Below, piece by piece: positions 37,796-49,920 of a stretch of 64,000 nt of DNA. The DNA comes from Stictocephala bisonia (taxonomy: Eukaryota; Arthropoda; Insecta; Hemiptera; Membracidae). Position 1 is the first letter of the stretch. Each line of letters opens with the position of its first letter. The translations under genes and the position numbers were made by a program. A model generated the notes under the pieces. It did no database searches. It saw nothing but the letters and a program-made list of their open reading frames with translations, and was not told the DNA's origin. Location of the stretch: positions 492,501-556,500 of the forward strand of contig JAQJVL010000085.1 of NCBI GenBank assembly GCA_035578905.1, written 5' to 3'.

Positions 37796-40258
37796 CAGGG
37801 TGTTTCATGACTACTGACAAACTTAGGAAAATTAATCCTTGGGTCAAAAGAAGGACAAAATGTTATGTAAACATAGGTTATAAAGTCATTCGGCACCTAT
37901 CTACATGCAAAATATTTTTTTTAAATTTGTTATGTAATAAATACATTTTAGGACCTCTACAAGGGTTAAAACGTACACATAAAGTTTAAACAGAAAATCA
38001 TAATTACGAATCAATAGTTTTAAAACTACAAATGTTTACTGTAATTCAGTTGGTGTATTAAAACTAAAAAAATGTGTAAATAAATGTCGCTTAAATAATT
38101 TGAGCGAAATTGACATGCAACCACGAGAAACATATCGAAACAATCAGGCTGAAAATTGATCAACAGCTGTGAAATATCACACTGGCTGACAATAAAGTGA
38201 ACAAATATGTTTCAATTTTTTTTATATAATGGTTCTTATACAGGTTAAGCCACATTTCCGCAGTGCACTGTGTATCATCAGAAACAACAGTAACTAGTTG
38301 TTATATCAAGTAAAAGATTATTATAGTAAAAAATAAACGTTCGACCAGAAATGAATTCTTCTACTTGTAATTTAGTTAGTTGTACTGTTCTACCTTGTAA
38401 TTCATATTTCAGTTGTACCATAACCCTCTAACTCGGATCTCAGCAATTTTAAATTGAAATTATTAGTCAAAGAAAGACTGGTTAGTTATAGAAGACATCT
38501 TTATTTGAATTCAAAAGTATACTGTACTTGTGCATAAAAAATAATAAATACCTGGGACCAAGCTTACAGTATTTAATTTAGCTTAGAAGAAGATTTTCAA
38601 AACGTCCCCCATTTTGAATTCAGAAAATCCTTGCTCGCTTCAAAAGAGAAAGATTGTCTTTGATTGTTTGCGCAACATTTAATAATATTCCTAAAAGTTA
38701 CTTTCTGGTTTGGGATTTGACTTTGTACACATTCATATACTCCCAGAGGAAGTAGTCCATTGGTGTTAGATCCTGAGACCTGGGTGGCCAATTCAATAGT
38801 CTCACCATAACGATCATTTAATAAATTGTTGCACATTATGTGTTCAGTGAGGAGGAGCTCCGTCATGCTGATAAATAGAAGTCCTGGTTTAAACCTCCTG
38901 CAGAATGTCTTGTTAAATCTGGAAATAGGTCATGCCGTTTAGTGACCCATCCAAAATTAAGGCCCAATAAGTTTGTCATTAATGAGTCCGCACCAAACGT
39001 TCACTGAAAATCTTTGCTGAAAGTGTGTCTCAACTATGACATGGGGATTTTCTACAGACCACACGCGACAGTATTTTAATTTGTTAATACCCTTCCTTGT
39101 TTACTGAGCGTCATCTGTAAAGAGTATTAATTAAAGTAACCTGTGATTTGCTGTTACTCATCGAAAAAACTCAGACTCCCTCACAATATCGCCAGGGTGA
39201 AGAGTATAATTTCTGTAAATGATAAGGGTGCAAACCTTCTTCCTTTAATATTCTCCATATTTAGTAGTAGATACCAGATGTTTTCGTACAAGTAGCCTAT
39301 TCTTACACTAGAATTTGAGCTTTCTTGAATCGATGCAAAAATGATCTCTTCCACATCTATTGGAGTTTGATTGATTCCTTCAGCTTTACTTTTAACAAAC
39401 AGACTTGTCTCGCTCAGACAGTTGTGTACGTCTGTAAATATTAGGTACAATATCGTTGCAAAATCTTCTACCACACACAACTTCGACTGCTCTTGAATTT
39501 CCATTGCAAGAGCCATACTCATAGTGCCTAACAGCATACTCACTATTACTAAAAATTGATTGACCTTACAAAATAAGTTAGTGGTACAGAGCTTAATTAA
39601 TAACAAAACATCCAACAATGGGTTTAATAAGCTGATTATTAAACACTACAGCTGATTACTAGTTTTCCACAGTTGCTAATTGACGATACATAAACTTTTG
39701 AAAAATAATAATAATAAAACAAAAATAGTAAAATAAATTGCTTAACTCCGCAAAACATTTTACATAGAAGTTTTCCCAAATCACTTTATCGTCTATGAAA
39801 TTTTACAACCTTTGATACATTTTTAGCCTGATTGTTTGAAATTTGTTTCGTGGTGAATAATTTTTTCATCGAATTTTTCCCAAATCACTTTATCATCTGT
39901 CTTAATGAAATTTTACTACTTTTGATACATTTTTGCCTGATTGTTTGAAAATGTTCTGGTGGTAAATAACATTTTTTACGTTTTAAGTATAGCTACCGAA
40001 TTTCGGTGAAAATTGGCACTTTTAATATGATTAATTCATATTTATAATGTTCTGCTCAAACTGCATGTGTAAGTTTTATAAGAATATTATAAATATTTAA
40101 TTCTCTAGAGGTCCAAAAATTCATTTACAATACAATACTCTAAAATAGTGATTGCTGACTGTAGAATGAGTTTAGGGTCTATATTTAAATAATACCTATT
40201 CCTTGTTTTGACCCAAGGATTAATTATAAGTTTGTCGGAGTTGTCATGAAACACCCGT
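37796..40258 (-). mobile_element. Tc1/mariner-superfamily transposon with about 60-bp inverted ends
   Basis: About 2.46 kb. The left end GGGTGTTTCATGACTACTGA, then CAAACTTAGG and ATTAATCCTTGGGTCAAAA, is matched in reverse complement at the right end (GGGTGTTTCATGACAACTCC, CAAACTTATA, ATTAATCCTTGGGTCAAAA). TA lies outside both ends (37794-37795 and 40259-40260). A decayed transposase is on the minus strand (38590-39618). A direct duplication of about 110 bp around CCCAAATCACTTTATC lies at 39770-39960. Confidence 0.88.
38590..39618 (-). pseudogene. Tc1/mariner-like (DDE_3) transposase, frameshifted
   Basis: The first 145 codons (from 39618 down to 39181) are open. They carry a degenerate HTH region with ETSLFVKSKAEGINQTP and DVEEIIFASIQESSNSSVR, like the N-terminus of insect IS630/Tc1-type transposases. 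A frame change near 39190 leads to LHPGD, then LFTDDAQ (first catalytic Asp), YWSVENPH-like sequence, SVNVWCGLINDKLIGPLILD, GSLNG, QHDGAPPH (second Asp), NWPPRSQDLTPMDYFLWEY (third Asp) and NGGRFENLL near the end. At least two frameshifts and several stops are present, so it is dead although all three catalytic Asp codons are still readable. Confidence 0.85.
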
Positions 40259-41410
40259 TATTTATCATAAATACAACTATCAATATAAAAAATGCTAATA
40301 TCCACGCTAAACAGTGTAATGCTATTTTTAATAATTTGTGAACTAAGCATGGTTGCCAGATTTTGCAATTTTACAAAGGGTTAGAACTGCTAACATCTAT
40401 CTGGATAACTTTGTATTGCAATCTGCGTATACTCAAGAATCGTCAGTGTGAACATGACAGCATTCACAAGTTCACATGATATATTTGTGTTTCTATACAA
40501 TTCAATAATTAATTCTTACACAAATTGAGCATTATCAAAAAACACTTTAAACCAAAACTGCTTATAATGTATGTAGGATAATTAGTTATAATTGACACGA
40601 TGTTAGAAAAGGGTGTTTAGTTGAAAATACTTGAAGTTAAACTAGTTGAAAGAAATAAACAGTTTTCATAAAACTTTAATGAGATAATTGGTAAATTTGT
40701 AAAGTAGTACCTCTTGATATTTAAATAAATATTTAACCTTGCTTCATATACTATTGACTGCATGGAAATATTGTGGTTTGATTTTGTGTGTAAAAATCTA
40801 ATACGGAAATAGTTAGAAACGTCATAGATTATAAATAAGATATTCAACAAATAAAACTTCCATAATTTCATAATTATATTGTGTAAGTACCTTATAATTC
40901 ATTACAAAAAATACTAACAATAAATTATTATTCATAAAATAGACATTAATGAAAACATTTAACGTATTATTACATAAAAACTGTACATTGTAGATTGTAG
41001 AAGCTTGTTTTTGTTTCTAATAAAATAATTTCAATATTGTAACCAATTATCAGTCTGGTACCTGACTAACACCAGACTACATCATCTCAAGTTTTACTAC
41101 AATTCTAAATATTTGGCATTCGATACTAATTCATTTACTATCAATTATTATTTTTTACACGATGTACATACATTTGTTGTATTTTTATTTTATTTACATG
41201 TTTAGGTTTGCTGAAATGGGCACCATCCTAGAAAAAATCCATATTTTGTGTCTTTAATCGTTTTAACTAATCGTTAAAATCTTTTTAGCATCGATCAACT
41301 TTATATAATTTCCAGCAAAATACTAACATTATTTAAAATAAACTTTAGTTCTATTTATCATTGAATCAACAACTCATTGAATCAATATATTGTTTAAAAT
41401 ATGCCTCCCT
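40259..41410. other. AT-rich intron, nothing recognised
   Basis: No exon, array or element. An 84-codon minus-strand frame at 40617-40871 is AT-driven. Confidence 0.45.
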
Positions 41411-43030
41411 AATAGGTAACTTGTTATAGGCCTATCCTGGTTTAGCTGACATAACCTCAATAGGTAACTATTATAGATCTATCCTGGTATAGCTGACATA
41501 ACCTCAATAGGTAACTATTATAGATCTATCCTGGTATAGCTGACATAACCTCAATAGGTAACTTATTATAGGTCTATCCTGGTATAGCTGACATAACCTC
41601 AATAGGTAACTATTATAGATCTATCCTGGTATAGCTGACATAACCTCAATAGGTAACTTATTATAGGTCTATCCTGGTATAGCTGACATAACCTCAATAG
41701 GTAACTTATTATAGGTCTATCCTGGTATAGCTGACATAACCTCAATAGGTAACTTATTATAGGTCTATCCTGGTATAGCTGACATAACCTCAATAGGTAA
41801 CTATTATAGATCTATCCTGGTATAGCTGACATAACCTCAATAGGTAACTTATTATAGGTCTATCCTGGTATAGCTGACATAACCTCAATAGGTAACTATT
41901 ATAGATCTATCCTGGTATAGCTGACATAACCTCAATAGGTAACTTATTATAGGTCTATCCTGGTTTAGCTGACATAACCTCAATAGGTAACTATTATAGA
42001 TCTATCCTGGTATAGCTGACATAACCTCAATAGGTAACTATTATAGATCTATCCTGGTATAGCTGACATAACCTCAATAGGTAACTTATTATAGGTCTAT
42101 CCTGGTATAGCTGACATAACCTCAATAGGTAACTATTATAGATCTATCCTGGTATAGCTGACATAACCTCAATAGGTAACTATTATAGATCTATCTTGGT
42201 ATAGCTGACATAACCTCAATAGGTAACTTATTATAGGTCTATCCTGGTATAGCTGACATAACCTCAATAGGTAACTATTATAGATCTATCTTGGTATAGC
42301 TGACATAACCTCAATAGGTAACTTATTATAGGTCTATCCTGGTATAGCTGACATAACCTCAATAGGTAACTTATTATAGATCTATCCTGGTATAGCTGAC
42401 ATAACCTCAATAGGTAACTATTATAGATCTATCTTGGTATAGCTGACATAACCTCAATAGGTAACTTATTATAGATCTATCTTGGTATAGCTGACATAAC
42501 CTCAATAGGTAACTTATTATAGGTCTATCCTGGTATAGCTGACATAACCTCAATAGGTAACTTATTATAGGTCTATCCTGGTATAGCTGACATAACCTCA
42601 ATAGGTAACTATTATAGATCTATCCTGGTATAGCTGACATAACCTCAATAGGTAACTTATTATAGGTCTATCTTGGTATAGCTGACATAACCTCAATAGG
42701 TAACTATTATAGATCTATCCTGGTATAGCTGACATAACCTCAATAGGTAACTTATTATAGGTCTATCCTGGTATAGCTGACATAACCTCAATAGGTAACT
42801 ATTATAGATCTATCCTGGTATAGCTGACATAACCTCAATAGGTAACTTATTATAGGTCTATCCTGGTATAGCTGACATAACCTCAATAGGTAACTATTAT
42901 AGATCTATCCTGGTATAGCTGACATAACCTCAATAGGTAACTTGTTATAGGCCTATCTTGGTATAGCTGACATAACCTCAATAGGTAACTTATTATAGGT
43001 CTATCCTGGTATAGCTGACATAACCTCAAT
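41411..43030. repeat. 47/48-bp minisatellite, about 34 copies
   Basis: Two unit types are interspersed. The 48-bp form reads AATAGGTAACTTATTATAGG, TCTATCCTGGTATAGCTGAC, ATAACCTC. The 47-bp form has AACTATTATAGATC in place of AACTTATTATAGGTC and carries a BglII site. Further point variants are CTTGG for CCTGG and a rare TTGTTATAGGCC type at both edges. The 48-bp form keeps a frame on the minus strand (RLCQLYQDRPIISYLL), but each 47-bp copy breaks it, so this is not a protein repeat. Confidence 0.97.
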
Positions 43031-43371
43031 ATTTCAGTGAGTGAAGTGTATGTGCCTGTAGTTTGACAGAGATAGGCCCCGGGGGGCAACTCACCATGCG
43101 AGCACAATCTTGTCGACCCCCCCAGGGAAATAAATACTTACGCTTGGCCTAAACTTACGTCACTTTATGAAAGTCTTCTATTAATCATGGTCCCAGAAGG
43201 TACATACACAAATCTGACTTAATATCAGTAGCTTCAACCTTATCAATAATAGCTATAACTTAATGTTAACAGTAATACACAATTAATTATTTAAATCGGT
43301 TACTTTTATCTCAATATAAGTAGTTTCTCAAATCGGCTTCATTTATTGACCCACAGTAAAAAGGAAAAGGT
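43031..43371. other. Sequence between minisatellite and pogo-like element
   Basis: A short GC-rich patch at 43065-43125 (GGCCCCGGGGGGCAACTCAC) is unexplained. The rest is AT-rich. Confidence 0.4.
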
Positions 43372-45631
43372 CAGTAGACTCGTGATTATCCGAGCCTAGA
43401 TTAACCGAGCCCTCGGTTAACCGAGGCAAAAGTCGGAGAGGGCGGGTCACAACCGTGTTGGTTATCGTAGAGATTAAATGCGTGTGGATGCGAATTTACG
43501 CGAATATAGCGATTCACGCATCAGGAATGCCTCTACCGGTCGCTGCTAGGTCGAGCCGGAGTTCTCGGAAGTCAACCCACCCCCTTTTATTAGGAACTGA
43601 GTTTATTGCAGAATTGTTCTAATTTTGTCAGTCGTCCTCGTCAGTCAGTCTGAGTTGTCTATCTAACGTGGTTGTTTGCTGCATTTTTATTGTTCCAAAG
43701 TAACGGCGTATTACAGTATTTTAAAACCGGTTAATTTTTAAGTGTTTTAATTTAATGTTTCTTAGTTTGTAGGCCTATTTAATAAGTGGTTTTTAGTTTT
43801 GTTTCATACGTTTAATTATTTTTTATAAGTTCATTTTTGTGTGTGTGAAAGAGAATCTTACTGTGCAAAATGAGTTTAAAGCGGAAGCGAGTAGTGGTTT
43901 CCTTAGAAACAAAATTAAATGCGATTAAAAGGTTAGAAAAAGGCGAATCTATAAAGAAGGTTGCTGCAGAGTTGGGTGTCGGTGAAGTGACTGTTGGAGA
44001 TTGGAGACGAAAGAAGAAAGAAATCGAACAGTGGGTTTACCAAAGTGCGAGTAGTGGGAGTGGCTTAAGGCGGAAGACAATGAAGAAAGGAGATCATGGT
44101 CAAACATCGGAAGCGCTATACTTGTGGTTTTCGCAGTTGAGAGGTATGGGCAGCCCTATAAGTGGACCCATTTTTGGGAGGATGGGGAGGACAATTTTTG
44201 TGCTAGTGAAGGTTGGATGGATACCTGGAAGAAAATATATGGCATCCGACAATTAAATATTTGTGGTGAGAAGCTTTCTGCCGACCCATCTGAAATTGAC
44301 AGTTTTTATTCAAAACTTGAAACCATAATCTTAAATGATGGACTTACGTCAGATCAAATTTTTAATTGTGACGAAACCGGGCTCAATTACAAAATGCTTC
44401 CATCGAAAACGTTAGCAGCTAAAAATGAAGCAAATGCACCCGGTTACAAAAAAAGTAAAGAGCGAGTGACAATCATGAACTGCTGCAATGCTTCCGGTTC
44501 ATTAAAATTAAGACCCCTATTAATAGGGAAAGCCAAAAACCAAAGGGCATTCAAAAATGTTCAAGTAAATTGCTTTCCAACAGTTTACAAAAACCAACAA
44601 AATGCATGGATGGACTGTACCATTTTTAAAACATGGTTTTTTAACGATTTTGTCCCAGTTGTTGAGGCATATTTAAAGCAGAAAAACTTGCCCCAGAAAA
44701 CATTGTTGTTGCTAGATAACGCGCGATCTCATCCGGATGCAAGTGACTTAGTTAGTGGTCAAATAAGAGCAGTTTTTCTTCCACCCAACGTGACATCGCT
44801 CATCCAACCCCTAGACCAAGGTGTTTTGGAAGCAATGAAGAGAAACTATCGACGAAGGCTTCTCCAAGTGTTGCTAGCCAAGTTAGATGAAGGACTGACG
44901 GTAACGGATGCACTTAAGAAAATCACTGTCAAAGACGTTGCTTATTGGATTGCATCTGCGTGGGACGACGTAAAAGTGTCCACAATTCAAAAATCGTGGA
45001 AAAACATATTCCAAATAAAGCACAAAACAAACGACACGCAAAAGGAAACTGACGACTGTGTAGTCGATTTAGCCAACCTAGTTAATCATTTACCAGTTGA
45101 AGAACCAATCATAAATGAAGATGTAATCAATTGGATTAATGGAGACGAAGAAATGGAATTGTCAGACGACGCAATTGCCGATCTCATTGTAAACAAAAAC
45201 AATAATGAAGAAGAAGAAGATGAAGACACAGATGATGCTACTCCAAAGATTACTCATTCCGAGGGATTGAAGTTACTTGAAGGAGCACTCGCATACGTTG
45301 AGCAACAAGAGGAATCAACTCCATTCAATGTCCTCCATTTTCAACGTTGGCGGAACATTGCGGCATCAAAGAGAGGCACGAAACTTACGCAAAAGTCAAT
45401 CAAAGACTTTTTCAAACATTAATATTTACTGATTAAGGTAAATGTTTTTGTATTTTATATAGTTATATGTGTTAGTTTATTAGTTTGTACTATTAGTATG
45501 TTAATGGTAACACAATTATCGATTTTTACGCGTTTTTCTTATCAGTACAACCCATCTCGGGATTATCCGAGTTTTTTGTGTATCCGAGGTGGTCTCGGTC
45601 CCAATTACCTCGGATAACCGAGAGTCTACTG
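43372..45631 (+). mobile_element. pogo/Tigger-like DNA transposon, nearly complete
   Basis: About 2.26 kb. The left end CAGTAGACTCGTGATTATCC matches the reverse complement of the right end, CAGTAGACTCTCGGTTATCC. Subterminal copies of ATTATCCGAG, GGTTAACCGAG and TATCCGAGG recur at both ends. The dinucleotide outside the right end is TA; on the left it is GT, so the target site has mutated on one side or the end shifted. It carries one plus-strand transposase gene (43870-45422) with intact catalytic residues, making it the youngest-looking DNA transposon in the window. Confidence 0.9.
43870..45422 (+). pseudogene. pogo/Tigger (CENP-B/jerky-like) transposase with one frameshift
   Basis: The first frame (43870-44256) starts MSLKRKRVVVSLETKLNAIK and has the CENP-B-type N-terminal helix-turn-helix (KRLEKGESIKKVAAELGV). 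It then enters the second, Tc5-type DNA-binding domain (SEALYLWFSQLRGMG). The second frame (44124-45422, 432 residues) takes over in that domain with ASEGWMDTWKKIYGIRQLNI. A short deletion in the domain explains the shift. The catalytic triad is complete: Asp83 (NCDETG), Asp198 (LLLLDNA) and Asp231 (QPLDQG) of the second frame, spacing DD32D. An acidic tract (NNNEEEEDEDTDD) and a C-terminal PCNA-binding-like motif QKSIKDFF (residues 423-430) follow. An uninterrupted frame of this length shows recent activity. Confidence 0.93.
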
Positions 45632-47130
45632 TATTTGTATTTTTTTACCTTACAGCTCATTAGTTTGTGTAACGTTTTATATTATTCAAAGCATAAATAA
45701 ATTCAGTAATTTATCCATTTATTGTGTTAAATCTCTTTCATTATCTTCACATATTGTTAGCTTGTTTTTTATTTATAACTACAAATATTAATAATATTGA
45801 ACTTTTTTTGTTAAACTAAATTGTATCGTTAGACTTAATTAATCACGGAGTTAGAAGTACACTGTAGTTAAATATTTATATTAAATAGTGTATTAAATAA
45901 TGATAAACTGCCGTTTGTTCCGTTCTAGTGTTCGTATATACAATACAGTTTTGTTAAAAGTAAAAATACATATTTAATAAAGTAAAATTCTTTTTTGTTT
46001 TGTTCACTTTAAATATGTTACTATATAGTCAATTTCGATGTTTGTTTTTGAAAAATGAATAATTTTTATCTTTATTTAATATAAAACATCAAACTTTAAT
46101 ACAATCATTATTTTTCATAACTAAGCGTTAAGTTTTATTTCATAATTTAAATACATAATTAAAACCTGTTTTTGTAGCCTATGTTATTTATGAAGTGTTA
46201 GATTGGACATTTATACATGACAAGGTAATGAATGTTTTGTATCTAATCAATAGTAAATCAATTAGGTAAATGACTTGTGTGATGCCAAGTCACTTGTTAA
46301 TCGATCAGGCAAAAAGCTTGAATTATTCATGTACATTTATTTCTTTTATGTGACTTTATTTCGTACGGCTTTACAGTAATTCATTAACGCAATATCCCTC
46401 CGTATTAAAGAGACCAAGAAAAATGGTATTTTCTCGAAATGGTCACTAGTGAAATACAATAAGCTGAAATAATCTGCTTAGTGGTGAAAAATTACTGAGA
46501 ATGTCTGAAATGCATACTTAACTACAATTGAGAAGCTCCTAAAATGTCTAAGATACAATATATATATATATATATATAAGATAATTTGTAAATATAAATG
46601 TTTGTAATCATTTAAAAATACGATATAATTGTGAATTGAATTATATTTCAAAAATTATGAAAACATTAGTTTTCATATCGCAATAAATAGGAGGTCATAA
46701 TGTTATTTTACTACAATATGTATTGAAAATCTTTATACCTGTTTATATTAAGGTTTTATGTGTAATTATAGAATTTAAAGTAGTATAAATAATATAATAA
46801 TTTTCATCTTATGTAGCATTTCGAACTAAAAAAATTATATTACAAAAATATGTCAGTATATGAAATAATCAGCCTAATCAATAAGAAGAATTATACAATT
46901 AAATAAGTGTATATAATATACTTTTCAATACGCAACATGCAGTTCATTAACTATTTTGTTAAAAAAGCTTTATATAAAAATTTTTTAGTTGCAAGTGGGA
47001 GTATAAATAACGGTGGTTCAGGGTACTTTCTGTCTAAGCTCGAAGTCCTCATGTTAGCTTCAAGTAAGTACGTACCTATAATGTTTGTCGTATATTAGCT
47101 AATCCACACAAAGATAAATATTATCTAGTT
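45632..47130. other. AT-rich intron with a short (TA)n run
   Basis: A (TA) run of about 10 units lies at 46559-46578. No gene or element seen. Confidence 0.5.
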
Positions 47131-47472
47131 AAACCATTTATTTATCACATCACGCACCACCTGAAGAGTTAAGTCAATGTAAGGTACCGGTATTCTTAAA
47201 TCATTTATTTATCACATCACGCACTGCCTGAAGAGTTAAATCAATGTAAGGCACTGGTCGTGTTAACCCATTTATTTATCACATCACGTACTGCCTGAAC
47301 AGTTAAGTCATTGTAAGGTACCGGTCGTGTTAAATCATTTATTTATCACATCACGCACTGCCTGAAGAGTTTAATCAATGTAAGGTACCATTTGTGTGAA
47401 AGCATATATTTATCACATCACGCACCACCTGAAGACTTAAGTCAAATGTTAGGTACCAGCCGTGTTAAACCG
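47131..47472. repeat. 67-bp tandem repeat, 5 copies
   Basis: Unit CATTTATTTATCACATCACG, CACTGCCTGAAGAGTTAAGT, CAATGTAAGGTACCGGTCGT, GTTAAAC with 5-15 percent divergence between copies. Starts lie at 47135, 47202, 47269 and 47336 and then at about 67-bp spacing. Confidence 0.93.
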
Positions 47473-48078
47473 TAAAATACGAACATTGTATTAGCCTTTT
47501 ATATAAATGATGTTAAATTATATCTTTAACTGTACAATTGTAAAATTTACTGAGTTTTGAATAACACCTACTTTTTTTCTATTTTATGTTTCTTTACATC
47601 GCCTTATTCGTGACAAAGGCTTACTACATTTGCTGACCTTTAATTACACATACATTAAACGTTGTTGACCACCAAGAACACAAACATAATAAATGTGTAA
47701 TAGTTAAATGTATTATCTTAAGTACAATGAAATTTGTAAAAGTCACAGATATTATCTTAACAAAGAAAAATATGAAAGGATTTTATTTTTCAAACATAAC
47801 ACTTTCTTTTTCAAGGACCCAACTTTCTTTGTTCAACATGTAAGCGATTTTGCAGACGTATTGAAAAACTGAAAAGAAGTAACATATCATGTAATTGTAA
47901 CAAAGTTTTATAATATCTTAAATTTAACTATAAACAATTGTAGTATTTATTTGTAAGGTTTTAGGTTCTACAGTCAGTGTGTCATTTGTTTATTTTTATA
48001 CAATTTATAAGGTTTGTTGAAACTTTATTAAAAATTGTACAATCTTTGCCAAATATCTTAGACCTAATAAATTATTAT
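47473..48078. other. AT-rich intron, nothing recognised
   Basis: No feature seen. Confidence 0.4.
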
Positions 48079-49920
48079 TAGGGTGGGTCATCATCATTGT
48101 TCAAGTATGGGAGCGTGGATGGCTCCTTACCAGTTTTTGTGTATAGCATTCAATATCAACTTATGTAATCTTATGAACAATTACACAAATTTACCTTTGG
48201 AAAAAGGATGGGTAATTAATACATTACGTTTATGGAAGGGTGGATGTCTTTTGGCCAGTGATTGTGTTTGGCAGAAAGGATGGGTCATCATTAATGTTCA
48301 AGTATGGGAGAGTGGATGGCTGTTTACCAGTGTTTGTGTATGACAGGTAGGGTGGGTCATCATTACTGTTCGAGTATGGGAGAGTGGATGGCTGTTTACC
48401 AGTGTTTGTGTATGACAGAAAGGATGGGTCATCATTTATGTTCAAGTATGGGTGAGTGGATGGCTGTTTACCAGTGTTTGTTTATGACAGGGAGGGTGGA
48501 TATCTTTTGGCCAGTGATTGTGTTTGGCAGAAAGGATGGGTCATCATTAATGTTCAAGTATGGGTGAGTGGATGGCTGTTTACCAGTGTTTGTGTATGAC
48601 AGGGAGGGTGGATGTCTTTTGGCCAGTGATTGTGTTTGGCAGAAAGGATGGGTCATCATTAATGTTCAAGTATGGGTGAGTGGATGGCTGTTTACCAGTG
48701 TTTGTGTATGACAGGGAGGGTGGATGTCTTTTGGCCAGTGATTGTGTTTGGCAGAAAGGATGGGTCATCATTAATGTTCAAGTATGGGTGAGTGGATGGC
48801 TGTTTACCAGTGTTTGTTTATGACAGGGAGGGTGGATATCTTTTGGCCAGTGATTGTGTTTGGCAGAAAGGATGGGTCATCATTAATGTTCAAGTATGGG
48901 AGAGTGGATGGCTGTTTACCAGTGTTTGTGTATGACAGGGAGGGTGGATGTCTTTTGGCCAGTGATTGTGTTTGGCAGAAAGGATGGGTCATCATTACTG
49001 TTCGAGTATGGGAGAGTGGATGGCTGTTTACCAGTGTTTGTGTATGACAGGGAGGGTGGATGTCTTTTGGCCAGTGATTGTGTTTGGAAGAAAGGATGGG
49101 TCATCATTACTGTTCGAGTATGGGAGAGTGGATGGCTGTTTACCAGTGTTTGTGTATGACAAGGAAGGTGGATGTCTTTTGGCCAGTGATTGTGTTTGGC
49201 AGAAAGGATGGGTCATCATTAATGTTCAAGTATGGGTGAGTGGATGGCTGTTTACCAGTGTTTGTGTATGACAGGGAGGGTGGATGTCTTTTGGCCAGTG
49301 ATTGTGTTTGGCAGAAAGGATGGGTCATCATTACTGTTCGAGTATGGGAGAGTGGATGGCTGTTTACCAGTGTTTGTGTATGACAAGGAAGGTGGATGTC
49401 TTTTGGCCAGTGATTGTGTTTGGCAGAAAGGATGGGTCATCATTAATGTTCAAGTATGGGTGAGTGGATGGCTGTTTACCAGTGTTTGTGTATGACAGGG
49501 AGGGTGGATGTCTTTTGGCCAGTGATTGTGTTTGGCAGAAAGGATGGGTCATCATTACTGTTCAAGTATGGGTGAGTGGATGGCTGTTTACCAGTGTTTG
49601 TGTATGACAGGGAGGGTGGATGTCTTTTGGCCAGTGATTGTGTTTGGCAGAAAGGATGGGTCATCATTAATGTTCAAGTATGGGTGAGTGGATGGCTGTT
49701 TACCAGTGTTTGTGTATGACAGGGAGGGTGGATGTCTTTTGGCCAGTGATTGTGTTTGGCAGAAAGGATGGGTCATCATTACTGTTCGAGTATGGGAGAG
49801 TGGATTGCTGTTTACCAGTGTTTGTGTTTGACAGGGAGGGTGGGTCATCATCACTGTCTTTGTATGTAAGGGTGGCTGGTTCTTCACCAATTGTTGTGTG
49901 AAGGGGAGGGTGAGTCATTT
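48079..49920. repeat. 112-bp minisatellite, about 15 copies, shorter units at edges
   Basis: The 112-bp unit joins a 69-bp part (GGATGGGTCATCATTAATGT, TCAAGTATGGGTGAGTGG, ATGGCTGTTTACCAGTGTTT, GTGTATGACAG) to a 43-bp part (GGAGGGTGGATGTCTTTTGG, CCAGTGATTGTGTTTGGCAG). At the left edge (48340-48460) some units lack the 43-bp part. Two sub-types (AATGTTCAAGTATGGGTGAG and ACTGTTCGAGTATGGGAGAG) are mixed. The first and last copies are diverged. Open frames of 63-138 codons run on both strands and shift frame each unit, so they are not genes. Confidence 0.97.

Noticed and set aside
41599..43107. 16-residue repeat protein (RLCQLYQDRPIISYLL) on the minus strand
   Set aside because: Open only through runs of 48-bp units; each 47-bp unit breaks the frame, and no conserved start or stop exists.
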